Origin: Bacteroidales bacterium
Lineage (GTDB): Bacteria > Bacteroidota > Bacteroidia > Bacteroidales > Paludibacteraceae
Assembly: GCA_900769555.1 (NCBI GenBank)
Contig: CAAGHA010000018.1
Coordinates: 1 to 19,828, forward strand
Direction: 5' to 3'
Length of the DNA stretch: 19,828 bases
In this document: positions 13,356-19,828 of the stretch, in pieces
Position numbering within the stretch: position 1 is the first letter of the stretch
How the letters are laid out: the number at the start of each line of letters is the position of its first letter
Notes under the pieces: model-generated
What the model saw: the letters and a program-made list of their open reading frames with translations, nothing else
Databases searched by the model: none
What the model was told of the DNA's origin: nothing
Made by a program: the position numbers and the translations under genes

Positions 13356-14387
13356 TTAATCGACTGCTAAATAATACTCCATTTCTCTACGAATTGGATA
13401 ACTCCCCCTAATTTTTTCAAAATCGGATGGAGAATCCCTTAACCTCGCATCATCAGACACAATATTGTATGAAAGCTTTACAGCCTCAACAAAATCTGCC
13501 GATTTCGCTTTACAATCTGTATCAGGAAGAGTTTCAACACGCCAATCGTCCATTTTCAAATTGAAGAAACGACTGATAGCCCGTACACATTGAGTTGTAG
13601 CATTAGCTTTTCCATCTGCCGAATATCCTGCAATGTGAGGAGTTGCGATATCTACACAATTTAGTAACTCCAGGTCGATATTAGGTTCATACTCCCAACA
13701 ATCCAAAACACAACGTTCTATTATCCCGTCAGCTATAGCTCTTTTCAAAGCTTGCGTATCAATAATCTCACCTCTGGCAGCATTTATCAAAGTGATACCC
13801 GGTTTAAGTGCTGAAAAAAAATCCTCATCCGCCATATGAAAAGTCTTATAACGTCCATCCATTGTCAACAAGGCATGAAATGAAATAATATCACACTCAT
13901 TACATAAAACCGACAATGGTAAAAACCCCTCACTCCCCTCTATCTCGGCACGAGGAGGATCATTGAGCAACACCGTCATTCCCAACTTTCGACAAACAGA
14001 AGCAACAGCTTTCCCGACATTACCTACCCCCACCAATCCAATCCTCTTAGAAGACAAATCGTCTCCAAAGAGAGAGATTAATGCAGAAGCAATGTATTGG
14101 GCAACCGAATTCGCGTTACATCCCGGAGAATTAACCCAAAAGATTCCATTCTCTCTGCAATATTGATCATCGATATGGTCATAACCAATTGTTGCAGTTG
14201 CAATAAATCGCACGCAACTACCCTCCAATAATTCTCTATTGCACTTTGTCCTAGTACGAACAATCAAAGCATCCGCCTCACGAACCATAGCAGAAGTTAT
14301 CTCATCCGCCGGCAAATAAAGAACATCTGCAACCTCATCCAACACTCCCTTTATAAAGGGTATTTTATCATCTATGATAACTTTCAA
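13356..14387 (-). CDS. pdxB: 4-phosphoerythronate dehydrogenase
   Basis: The 343-residue product is a D-2-hydroxyacid dehydrogenase of the PdxB type, catalysing NAD-dependent oxidation of 4-phosphoerythronate in the DXP-dependent pyridoxal phosphate pathway. The conserved PdxB start MKVIIDDKIPFI is followed by ATATIGYDHID, SPGCNANSVAQYI, the nucleotide-binding VGVGNVGK (120-126), NAARGEIID with catalytic Arg205, LDCWEYEP with Glu234 and the general acid His251 in TPHIAGYSADGK. The C-terminal dimerisation part is somewhat shorter than in the ~378-residue E. coli enzyme. Its start lies three bases after the stop of the lipoprotein gene, so both are one operon. Its stop is four bases from the inverted-repeat element, which may now supply the mRNA 3' end. 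Confidence 0.95.
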   Translation of the reverse strand: MKVIIDDKIPFIKGVLDEVADVLYLPADEITSAMVREADALIVRTRTKCNRELLEGSCVRFIATATIGYDHIDDQYCRENGIFWVNSPGCNANSVAQYIASALISLFGDDLSSKRIGLVGVGNVGKAVASVCRKLGMTVLLNDPPRAEIEGSEGFLPLSVLCNECDIISFHALLTMDGRYKTFHMADEDFFSALKPGITLINAARGEIIDTQALKRAIADGIIERCVLDCWEYEPNIDLELLNCVDIATPHIAGYSADGKANATTQCVRAISRFFNLKMDDWRVETLPDTDCKAKSADFVEAVKLSYNIVSDDARLRDSPSDFEKIRGSYPIRREMEYYLAVD

Positions 14388-14390
14388 TTC

Positions 14391-14873
14391 TTAATTACTT
14401 GTTAATTGTAAATCGTATTTTTGAACAAATTTTTTAAACTCATTTATTAAGACATCCTTTTTAGAGCCCAATTTTTCAGCCACTCCATCTTCTAATTTAG
14501 ATAATTTAGCTCCGTCATCGTAAGAAAAATTCCCCGAATTATTTAAAATTTCCATCGCTTCTGCATACTCTTCATTGTATAAAGAAACATAAGCTTTTAA
14601 ATATTCAATACCTGCGTTTCTGAAAGAATCATCTTCACCCATCGATTTTAATGATTCCAATTTTGCCAACGACCCTTCAGCTTCTTCTTTTGCCTCATCA
14701 AAAGCCAACTTAGCTTTTTCAAAATCTTTTTTCAGTATATGCTCAGACACCTGCAACATCATTTTCTCTGTTTTTGAAGCTTCTCTAAGAATAGTCTCGC
14801 AATAATCTGCGGGAGTTGTACAAGCTAAAAACAAGAAAGGTAAAATCATACAAATTATTTTTCTTAATCTCAT
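14391..14873 (-). CDS. Small predicted lipoprotein of unknown function
   Basis: From the ATG at 14873 the product is 160 residues with a lipoprotein signal peptide: MRLRKIICMILPFLFLAC, lipid-modified cysteine probably Cys18. The mature part is acidic and helical, with repeated Glu/Ala/Lys-rich stretches (KAKLAFDEAKEEAEGS, SLYNEEYAEAMEIL), like a small helical bundle. The frame stays open 32 codons further upstream to 14969, but that start would bury the signal peptide and is rejected. An inverted repeat AATCTCAA (14895-14902) / TTGAGATT (14923-14930) lies in the presumed leader. I do not recognise the family. It sits three bases upstream of pdxB, but a role in PLP synthesis does not follow from that. 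Confidence 0.75.
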   Translation of the reverse strand: MRLRKIICMILPFLFLACTTPADYCETILREASKTEKMMLQVSEHILKKDFEKAKLAFDEAKEEAEGSLAKLESLKSMGEDDSFRNAGIEYLKAYVSLYNEEYAEAMEILNNSGNFSYDDGAKLSKLEDGVAEKLGSKKDVLINEFKKFVQKYDLQLTSN

Positions 14874-15047
14874 ATTTATAAAATTTAGTGAGAAAATCTC
14901 AATATAAAAAACGATTTTCTTTTTGAGATTCGTCTCTATGTTATACATATTTTGCCTAAATATACGCAAATTTTTATTTCTTACGGTTAAATAATGGAAT
15001 TTCTCTCAAAAAAATTATATAAACAGGTTATAATCGAATAAATATTG

Positions 15048-15055
15048 TACCTTTG
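15048..15055 (+). promoter_or_regulatory. -7 box for the TM2/DUF2752/M48 operon
   Basis: TACCTTTG followed by CA stands 30 bases before the ATG at 15086, identical to the -7 box of the tRNA-Glu promoter. The -33 region lacks a clear TTTG. Confidence 0.55.
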
Positions 15056-15085
15056 CATTAGATTTTAATTAAAATATCATAGTTT

Positions 15086-15505
15086 ATGGACAGAAAAAAT
15101 TTAATCACGCAATTTTTTATAAGCAATCAAGGGAAATTTTCAGAGGAGTACGTTTCTAAGATTAAGGACAAAATGAATAACCTAACAGAAGATGACATCA
15201 TTGATTTGACCTCTGTAGAATTCAAATCTCCTACAACCACTCTAATCATTTCACTTTTGGGAGGAGGTCTTGGATTAGATCGTTTTTATTTAGGACAAAC
15301 AGGAAAGGGTATTTTAAAATTGTTAACCTGCGGTGGATTTTCTATTTGGGCTATTATTGATTTGTTTTTGATTATGGGAGCAACTCGCGAAACCAATACA
15401 GAAAAACTTATTTCTATCTTAACAAAGAAAGAGAAGAAATATGAAACCATGAAAAAAGAAGCTAATGAACCAACTGAAGAGGCTCAAAATTCAGCTAATT
15501 TATAA
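15086..15505 (+). CDS. TM2-domain membrane protein
   Basis: The 139-residue product has a soluble N-terminal part of about 48 residues (a helix with VSKIKDKMNNLTEDDI) and then a TM2 domain. The first membrane helix is around 51-64, the turn motif GLDRFYLG lies at 63-70, and a second helix is around 82-98 (GGFSIWAIIDLFLI). The tail is charged and ends EEAQNSANL. TM2 proteins are widespread, and in bacteria their molecular role is not established. It opens a three-gene cassette of small membrane proteins. The next start is 32 bases away. Confidence 0.88.
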   Translation: MDRKNLITQFFISNQGKFSEEYVSKIKDKMNNLTEDDIIDLTSVEFKSPTTTLIISLLGGGLGLDRFYLGQTGKGILKLLTCGGFSIWAIIDLFLIMGATRETNTEKLISILTKKEKKYETMKKEANEPTEEAQNSANL

Positions 15506-15537
15506 TAGTTCGGTATATTTCATTTAAGTAAAATCAG

Positions 15538-15942
15538 ATGCATTCTTTTAAAACAGAACGTGATTTTGTTGTTTTCATGGGAACAATATTGTTAGGTTCT
15601 TACATCTGGGTGCTTCTTCATATATTTAGGGACAAACAAGTAGATTTTCTTGTTTGTCCTTTTCGTTGGATTACCAACCTACCCTGTCCGGGGTGCGGAT
15701 TAACACGTGCAACCATAGAGTTTCTTCAGGGAAATATTATCAATGCGGTCAGCATAAATCCTTTAGTAATTGCAGTTGTTCCAACATTGTTAACTACACC
15801 TTTTTTATTGATTTTTGCCAGAAGAAAATTCTTCTCTCTATGGGTTAGATTCGAGACTTTATTAGAAAAAAAAACATACCTATTTTTACTATTTGCAATC
15901 ATTTTAATTTTATGGGTTTACAATATTTATAATAGTATATGA
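15538..15942 (+). CDS. DUF2752 membrane protein
   Basis: The 134-residue product has membrane helices near 10-30, 70-90 and 112-130. Between the first two is the DUF2752 signature CPFRWITNLPCPGCGLTRAT at 40-59, with the conserved CPGCGLTR cysteines that could bind a metal or form a disulfide. The function of the family is unknown. In many Bacteroidota genomes, as I recall, it lies next to a TM2 gene, as here. Its stop overlaps the next start as ATGA (15939-15942), so the M48 gene is translationally coupled to it. A perfect 11-bp inverted repeat followed by four Ts lies inside the gene at 15630-15663. Confidence 0.88.
   Translation: MHSFKTERDFVVFMGTILLGSYIWVLLHIFRDKQVDFLVCPFRWITNLPCPGCGLTRATIEFLQGNIINAVSINPLVIAVVPTLLTTPFLLIFARRKFFSLWVRFETLLEKKTYLFLLFAIILILWVYNIYNSI
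15630..15663 (+). promoter_or_regulatory. Intragenic terminator-like hairpin in the DUF2752 gene
   Basis: GGACAAACAAG (15630-15640) and CTTGTTTGTCC (15649-15659) are exact complements separated by the 8-base loop TAGATTTT, followed by TTTT. G-T and A-T pairs could extend the stem. In coding terms it covers the residues around RDKQVDFLVCP, just ahead of the CPGCG motif. It may be chance, an mRNA stability element, or an attenuator that lowers M48 expression relative to TM2. Confidence 0.45.
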
Positions 15943-17186
15943 ATAGAAATTTAACAGAAGATCAAAAAGATATTGCCATCAACGGATACTTGATGTCTTT
16001 GGCAATTTTTATTACCACATTACCGATTCCGGTATTAAATTTATTGGCGAATTTATTCTATTATTTTTCTTATAGAAAAAACACTTACATCATAAGATGG
16101 CACACCTTTAACTCATTATTGTCTCAAATTCCTTTATTCTTCATCAACAGTTCTCTGTGGTATTTGGGATGGAAGATTGTTTGGAGTGAAATTACAATTT
16201 CGAATACCATAATTGCTTACTTTTGCTTTGCATTGATACTCAATATAGGAGAGATTTTATCATCAATTATTTGTTGCATTAAAGTCAATCAAAAGAAAAA
16301 CTTAAGTATTCCTATCATCTCACCAATAGCGCATTTAACTTGCAGAAAGATCACGTGGGACAAGTGGGAGAAAACGTGGAAAAAAGCAGATGATTTTTAC
16401 CTTCAATTTGTGGAGCCTTCCAAAGGGAAACTTGTCAAAGATATTGTTTTATGCCTTATGCTACCAGTGGTACTAATTGGTTCTATTAAGTTATTCGACC
16501 CTGTAGAAAAATTTAATATAAAAACATTTTCCATCGAAAATTTCTTAGCAGAGACAATGTATGAAAACTCTATAAAAGATGACTTAATAGAAGACGAGAC
16601 AGCACAACAACAGCTTCAAGATATGGTAGATTTCATCTGTAAAGAAAACGGATTGGATTCTATCAATGCATACATTATCAAAAAAGAAGAGATTAATGCA
16701 TTTGCCTATCCGGGAAGAAATATAGTAGTTCATAACTCTCTAATTTCAACTTGCCAATCGGAGTCTGAACTTGCTTCTGTTTTAGGACACGAAATAGCAC
16801 ATATAGAAAAAAAGCACATTATAGAATCTTTGAAGACAAACATTGGTATCAGCATAATAGCCTTAGCAATTTTGGGCGATTATTCCAACATAATCACAAC
16901 AATTTCATCCAACAGACTTAGTCAGGCTAACGAAGAAGAGGCTGATCACTTAGCTATCGAATACATCAATAATGCACAATACGATCCAAATGGATTTATT
17001 TCCTTTATGAAAATTATTGATGAAAAATCAATTGATCTACCTTTAAATTCAATTCTATCGACTCATCCGCGAACCAAAGATCGCATAAAAAATGCAGAAA
17101 AGCAGATAAAATCTTTAGAACCGAAAGAACCTAAAAATTTGCTATCAGAAAATAGTTGGAAAAGATTTAAAGAAAAGGTAAAATAG
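15939..17186 (+). CDS. Membrane-anchored M48-family zinc metallopeptidase
   Basis: The 415-residue product has an N-terminal integral membrane domain of about 115 residues (helices near 18-45, 62-82 and 88-115), resembling small Tic20/DUF4870-type membrane domains. Another helix follows near 166-184. The M48 peptidase domain begins around 220. Its motifs are complete: NAFAYPGRNIVVHNSLI from 253, the zinc site HEIAH at 284-288, the third ligand region NEEEADHLA at 331-339, and STHPRTKDRI near 374-383, typical of the HtpX/BepA/Oma1 clan. Such peptidases degrade misfolded membrane or envelope proteins. The catalytic side relative to the membrane cannot be fixed from sequence. It is coupled to the DUF2752 gene by an ATGA overlap and is the last gene before a strong terminator. 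Confidence 0.9.
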   Translation: MNRNLTEDQKDIAINGYLMSLAIFITTLPIPVLNLLANLFYYFSYRKNTYIIRWHTFNSLLSQIPLFFINSSLWYLGWKIVWSEITISNTIIAYFCFALILNIGEILSSIICCIKVNQKKNLSIPIISPIAHLTCRKITWDKWEKTWKKADDFYLQFVEPSKGKLVKDIVLCLMLPVVLIGSIKLFDPVEKFNIKTFSIENFLAETMYENSIKDDLIEDETAQQQLQDMVDFICKENGLDSINAYIIKKEEINAFAYPGRNIVVHNSLISTCQSESELASVLGHEIAHIEKKHIIESLKTNIGISIIALAILGDYSNIITTISSNRLSQANEEEADHLAIEYINNAQYDPNGFISFMKIIDEKSIDLPLNSILSTHPRTKDRIKNAEKQIKSLEPKEPKNLLSENSWKRFKEKVK

Positions 17187-17203
17187 TTCCGAATATTTCA
17201 AAA

Positions 17204-17263
17204 CAATGTGTTATTATAAGTTATCGTATTTGACAAACTTATAATAACACATTGTATTTTTTT
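17204..17263 (+). terminator. Strong intrinsic terminator between convergent genes
   Basis: A 17-base arm from 17204 (ACAATGTGTTATTATAA) pairs perfectly with 17239-17255, followed by A and seven Ts (17257-17263). It ends the TM2/DUF2752/M48 operon 18 bases after its stop codon. On the minus strand there is a shorter T-run (TGTTTTG), so it may also serve the converging gene at 17310. Confidence 0.92.
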
Positions 17264-17309
17264 CGAAAATTCACTAAATAAAGTATGAGCAACATACAAA
17301 AGAAACAAT

Positions 17310-19496
17310 CTACAATATCTCCACATTTTTTACACTTGGAAGTCCTTCTTTAAAAGACAACGTCACCTTAAAATTAACAAAGTCACTATAAATATAGAGC
17401 GGTAGCAACTCATTCTTTTGAGGTTCATAATCAAATTTCAGACAAATATTTGAACCCGACAAATAATTTTCAGAAGGACGAATAGAAAGCTCTTTATTAT
17501 TCAACTGATTTAACGAAAAGACAGGATCTATAATTGACAGAATACGAGGAATCTCAATACTCAATTTTTTATCCTTACCTGTAACTAAATTTTTAACATC
17601 CCTCTTCATATCATGCCAAATATTACCATCACTTACAGACGCATAAACTTTTAATCCATTTTCTATAATCGATTGTAATTTACCATTATTCACATCAAAA
17701 TCCTCTAATAATTGTTGTTTTATACTACCCGGAGGTGTTCTTTTCTTAACATCGGTTGCAGCCATTTCCGTTGCCTTCATATACTTATAATCAACATTAT
17801 CTATCCAGCAAATTTTATCATCCGTCATAGCGATTGCACGGATACGTGTAATATCGTTGTATTTTTTATTTTCGTAATTAAGTTTCACAACTCCTATTTC
17901 AGTTTTATCATTATGCTTGATGATATTAACAGACGGTAATTTTTGTACATCATATTCGTCCTTATACATATCTGTATAATGAAGACAAAGGAAAATACGA
18001 ACATTCTCCAAATCAATATCAGAGCGATTATTTATTATCACCTTAATCTCATCATCTTTATCTGCAAGATTCCAATTCACAGAAGGTTCAACCGCCACAT
18101 CTAAGAAAGATTGTTCCAATAGGATTTGCTTAAAACTACTATACATATTCTCTTCACAATATTGCATATCACTCAACAAACAATCATAGACACCTTGATT
18201 TCCACGACGAAAAAAGTGATTAAAAATCTCCTCTTTACAATTCTCTACGTCTCCTTGTTGAGCGAAATATTTTGCTTTCAACAAATTAGGACTAAAAATA
18301 CCAAAACCCTCCATCGTAGAACGATACAAACGTAAAAGATACTTACCCTCTGCTGACCTATTCAAGTAGGTTCGAGACTTATAACTATCCAACAAATCTG
18401 TCAATAACTCCGCTTGCCGAGGATATTCCACCGATGCTTGGTCAAAATATGAGATAGCCTTCGCACTTTCGTCCATCGAACGATACAAAAGTCCCTTCAA
18501 AACCAATGCCGGAGCGGAACGAGAAGGATACAATTGCATATAATTATCCAAAGTTTCTTCAGCCTCAATATAGAACTCATTAATTTGACGAGGTTTATCA
18601 ACTTCCAAATTCATCTCTTTCGACAAAATATTCATTTTATTTTCATTCTCAAGAGAATCTATACCCATTGAATATCCTGACGCAATATTAATAAGAGAGA
18701 GACTTTTTAATAAAAGAGCCTCTCTATTTGTTGGATACTCATTTAAAATATCCATCGTCCGGTTATACGCATCTATTGAGTTCCCCCCATATAGATCCAA
18801 ATAAGCTTTATCTTTCGTTAAACACAAAGCATTCCACTCTTGCATATATTTATGATAAACCGGAGCATAAGACTCTAAATACTCTATATAAGCCGTTCTT
18901 ACTACTTCGATTTCACGTTCCACATTCTGTTTTAGTTCTTTCTGTTTTTCATATTCATTAAATGCCACATCTTGCGCTTTATCCACCCCTCCGGCAACAG
19001 AAATAGATCCGGTAAGTGGATCACCGGTAATCATAGAACCTATCACACCGATAGGATTCACAGCATCAACAAATGTTGTAGCACCACTTGTTGCGCTACG
19101 CATTAACATCCAAACATCGTTCAACTCTTTATGTTGCTTTTGCAACTCATACAAACGTTGCAGAATAGGAAATAACTTTTGCTTTTGTTCCAACACTTCC
19201 GGAGCCACTTTGCTAAAATCTTGTTTTGCCACATACTCAAGGTAAGAGGTAAAATCAACTGAGTGACATTGAGCCACCTCTAATGCGTTCATAGCCCTTA
19301 CGGTCTCCTCTATATCATATCCGGCATCTACAGAATACTCATCTTTCGTCAAAACCTCATATGCCGGTTGAAATTCTTCAGACGGAACATAATTTTCAAC
19401 TTCAATAGGTTCAACTTTTTGGAAATGCCAAATAACAAATCCAACTACAACTACAAAAATAGTTCCTAAAACAATTAAAAAAGTACTCTTTCTCAT
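17310..19496 (-). CDS. Large membrane-anchored TPR-like protein of unknown function
   Basis: I do not recognise this 728-residue protein. It starts with a single membrane helix (residues about 5-24, LIVLGTIFVVVVGFVIW) preceded by MRKS, so the bulk probably lies in the periplasm. Residues about 60-130 are helical. Residues about 134-170 form a small-residue, Gly-rich apolar stretch (AVNPIGVIGSMITGDPLTGS). A Lys/Glu-rich, probably coiled-coil helix covers 175-222. Helical-hairpin repeats like TPRs follow at roughly 235-275 and 305-370 (AYNRTMDILNEYPTNREALL; AKAISYFDQASVEYPRQAEL). The last ~270 residues have alternating hydrophobic/polar strands suggestive of beta-sandwich folds. Codon and base use match the neighbours. 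Its start lies 14 bases from a terminator-like hairpin at the end of a broken ATPase gene, leaving no obvious promoter. A structural or scaffold role is possible, but nothing proves it. Confidence 0.75.
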   Translation of the reverse strand: MRKSTFLIVLGTIFVVVVGFVIWHFQKVEPIEVENYVPSEEFQPAYEVLTKDEYSVDAGYDIEETVRAMNALEVAQCHSVDFTSYLEYVAKQDFSKVAPEVLEQKQKLFPILQRLYELQKQHKELNDVWMLMRSATSGATTFVDAVNPIGVIGSMITGDPLTGSISVAGGVDKAQDVAFNEYEKQKELKQNVEREIEVVRTAYIEYLESYAPVYHKYMQEWNALCLTKDKAYLDLYGGNSIDAYNRTMDILNEYPTNREALLLKSLSLINIASGYSMGIDSLENENKMNILSKEMNLEVDKPRQINEFYIEAEETLDNYMQLYPSRSAPALVLKGLLYRSMDESAKAISYFDQASVEYPRQAELLTDLLDSYKSRTYLNRSAEGKYLLRLYRSTMEGFGIFSPNLLKAKYFAQQGDVENCKEEIFNHFFRRGNQGVYDCLLSDMQYCEENMYSSFKQILLEQSFLDVAVEPSVNWNLADKDDEIKVIINNRSDIDLENVRIFLCLHYTDMYKDEYDVQKLPSVNIIKHNDKTEIGVVKLNYENKKYNDITRIRAIAMTDDKICWIDNVDYKYMKATEMAATDVKKRTPPGSIKQQLLEDFDVNNGKLQSIIENGLKVYASVSDGNIWHDMKRDVKNLVTGKDKKLSIEIPRILSIIDPVFSLNQLNNKELSIRPSENYLSGSNICLKFDYEPQKNELLPLYIYSDFVNFKVTLSFKEGLPSVKNVEIL

Positions 19497-19508
19497 ATTT
19501 CCATATTC

Positions 19509-19828
19509 TTAAAAAAAACGTACAACACGTATTGTGTACCACATCACGACAGATTGCGGAACTTGCTCACGAATCAAGACATCGTATTCGTCTATGATGA
19601 TGACAAACTTTTCGCCGGTAAGCTTATAGACCTTCGAAATACACTTGTCTATAGAATCCTCATCATTCCAAAAAACTATGTTTTGGAATTGCTCCTTGAA
19701 TTCTTCTGCAACAATTTTATCTATCTGCTCAATCAAAGAAGCGTGCATGTTTTTCTTTTTTGTATTTTGATACCACCCGTTCAAATCCAGTTTGATGACA
19801 TTGAACTTGTTCAGGTATTTGTCAAAGC
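19509..19828 (-). pseudogene. Truncated AAA-ATPase-like gene (PF09820 type), 5' end outside the window
   Basis: The frame is open from the right edge (FDKYLNKFNVIKLDLNGWYQ) to TAA at 19509-19511. It contains a Walker B segment, KFVIIIDEYDVLIREQVP, as in the AAA-ATPase-like/PD-(D/E)XK proteins that are abundant as multiple copies in Bacteroidota. In intact members the Walker B is followed by NxLFKs-type sequence, the sensor regions and a C-terminal nuclease-like domain, several hundred residues in all. Here the frame ends 22 residues after DEYD in a non-homologous tail, and no other frame continues the domain. The apparent TTG start at 19784 is an internal leucine codon. The N-terminal P-loop part must lie beyond 19828. 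Confidence 0.7.
19511..19539 (-). terminator. Terminator-like hairpin just upstream of the 728-residue gene
   Basis: On the minus strand GTACACA and TGTTGTAC (19520-19539) form a bulged stem around ATACG, followed by C, G and eight Ts (complement of 19511-19518). The preceding ATPase frame reads through it and stops inside the T-run. TACGTTTT at the same place is one base off the TAnnTTTG promoter box, so it could instead be part of a promoter. Confidence 0.4.

Noticed and set aside
13184..13411. 75-codon plus-strand open frame across the second inverted-repeat element
   Set aside because: Low-complexity composition, extends antisense into pdxB, and contains one element end in its coding sequence.
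14874..14969. Longer start for the lipoprotein gene
   Set aside because: It adds 32 residues in front of a good lipoprotein signal peptide ending at Cys18, which would make the signal internal.
17712..18961. Plus-strand open frames inside the 728-residue gene
   Set aside because: Short, antisense, without family features.
19509..19784. Complete 91-residue protein starting at TTG 19784
   Set aside because: The same frame continues upstream to the window edge with AAA-ATPase-like sequence, so TTG is an internal leucine codon.
1..19828. CRISPR array, rRNA, prophage or defence island
   Set aside because: No regularly spaced direct repeats, no rRNA-like sequence, and no phage structural or restriction genes were seen. 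The truncated ATPase-like gene alone is not evidence of a defence system.

Overview
The window is AT-rich chromosomal DNA from a member of the Bacteroidota, most likely Bacteroidales. Three things point there. It has promoter-like TAnnTTTG boxes, the best being TTTG-N19-TACCTTTG in front of tRNA-Glu. It has a PorZ-type propeller protein with a type IX secretion C-terminal domain. It has a nucleoside kinase carrying TGS/ThrRS-like N-terminal domains. No genus can be assigned from the sequence alone.

Layout. Positions 1-440 are accessory DNA: the last 25 codons of an ISL3-type transposase, then a ~206-bp element bounded by 24-bp inverted repeats. Positions 443-4428 are minus-strand housekeeping genes: class II fructose-bisphosphate aldolase, tRNA-Glu followed by rpsT, a CBS-less KdsD/KpsF-like sugar-phosphate isomerase, and an RlmL-like THUMP methyltransferase. 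Behind them sits a small orphan transcription unit (promoter box, Shine-Dalgarno, 14-codon ORF, hairpin with T-run). Positions 4598-11197 form a tight plus-strand run: rdgB, porZ, tsaE, a GT4 glycosyltransferase, a DbpA-tailed helicase with DEFD in place of DEAD, and a ZIP metal transporter. Positions 11324-14873 are minus-strand: the nucleoside kinase, a second ~196-bp inverted-repeat element, then a lipoprotein-pdxB pair. Positions 15086-17186 are a plus-strand cassette of membrane proteins (TM2 protein, DUF2752 protein, and an M48 peptidase fused to an integral membrane domain) ending in a 17-bp-stem terminator. Positions 17310-19828 hold an unrecognised 728-residue membrane-anchored repeat protein and, behind it, a truncated AAA-ATPase-like gene of the Bacteroidota expansion family that runs off the right edge.

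How the genes relate. Most are conserved housekeeping: glycolysis, translation and rRNA modification, nucleotide-pool sanitation, t6A synthesis, PLP synthesis. PorZ links the strain to type IX secretion, and the adjacent glycosyltransferase may act on cell-surface glycan. The least ordinary items are the shared inverted-repeat ends of two otherwise unlike ~200-bp elements, the orphan promoter/14-codon ORF/terminator unit, a long perfect hairpin inside the DUF2752 gene, the 728-residue protein of unknown function, and the terminator-like hairpin next to its start codon at the broken ATPase gene. I saw no convincing new defence system, CRISPR array, rRNA or prophage.
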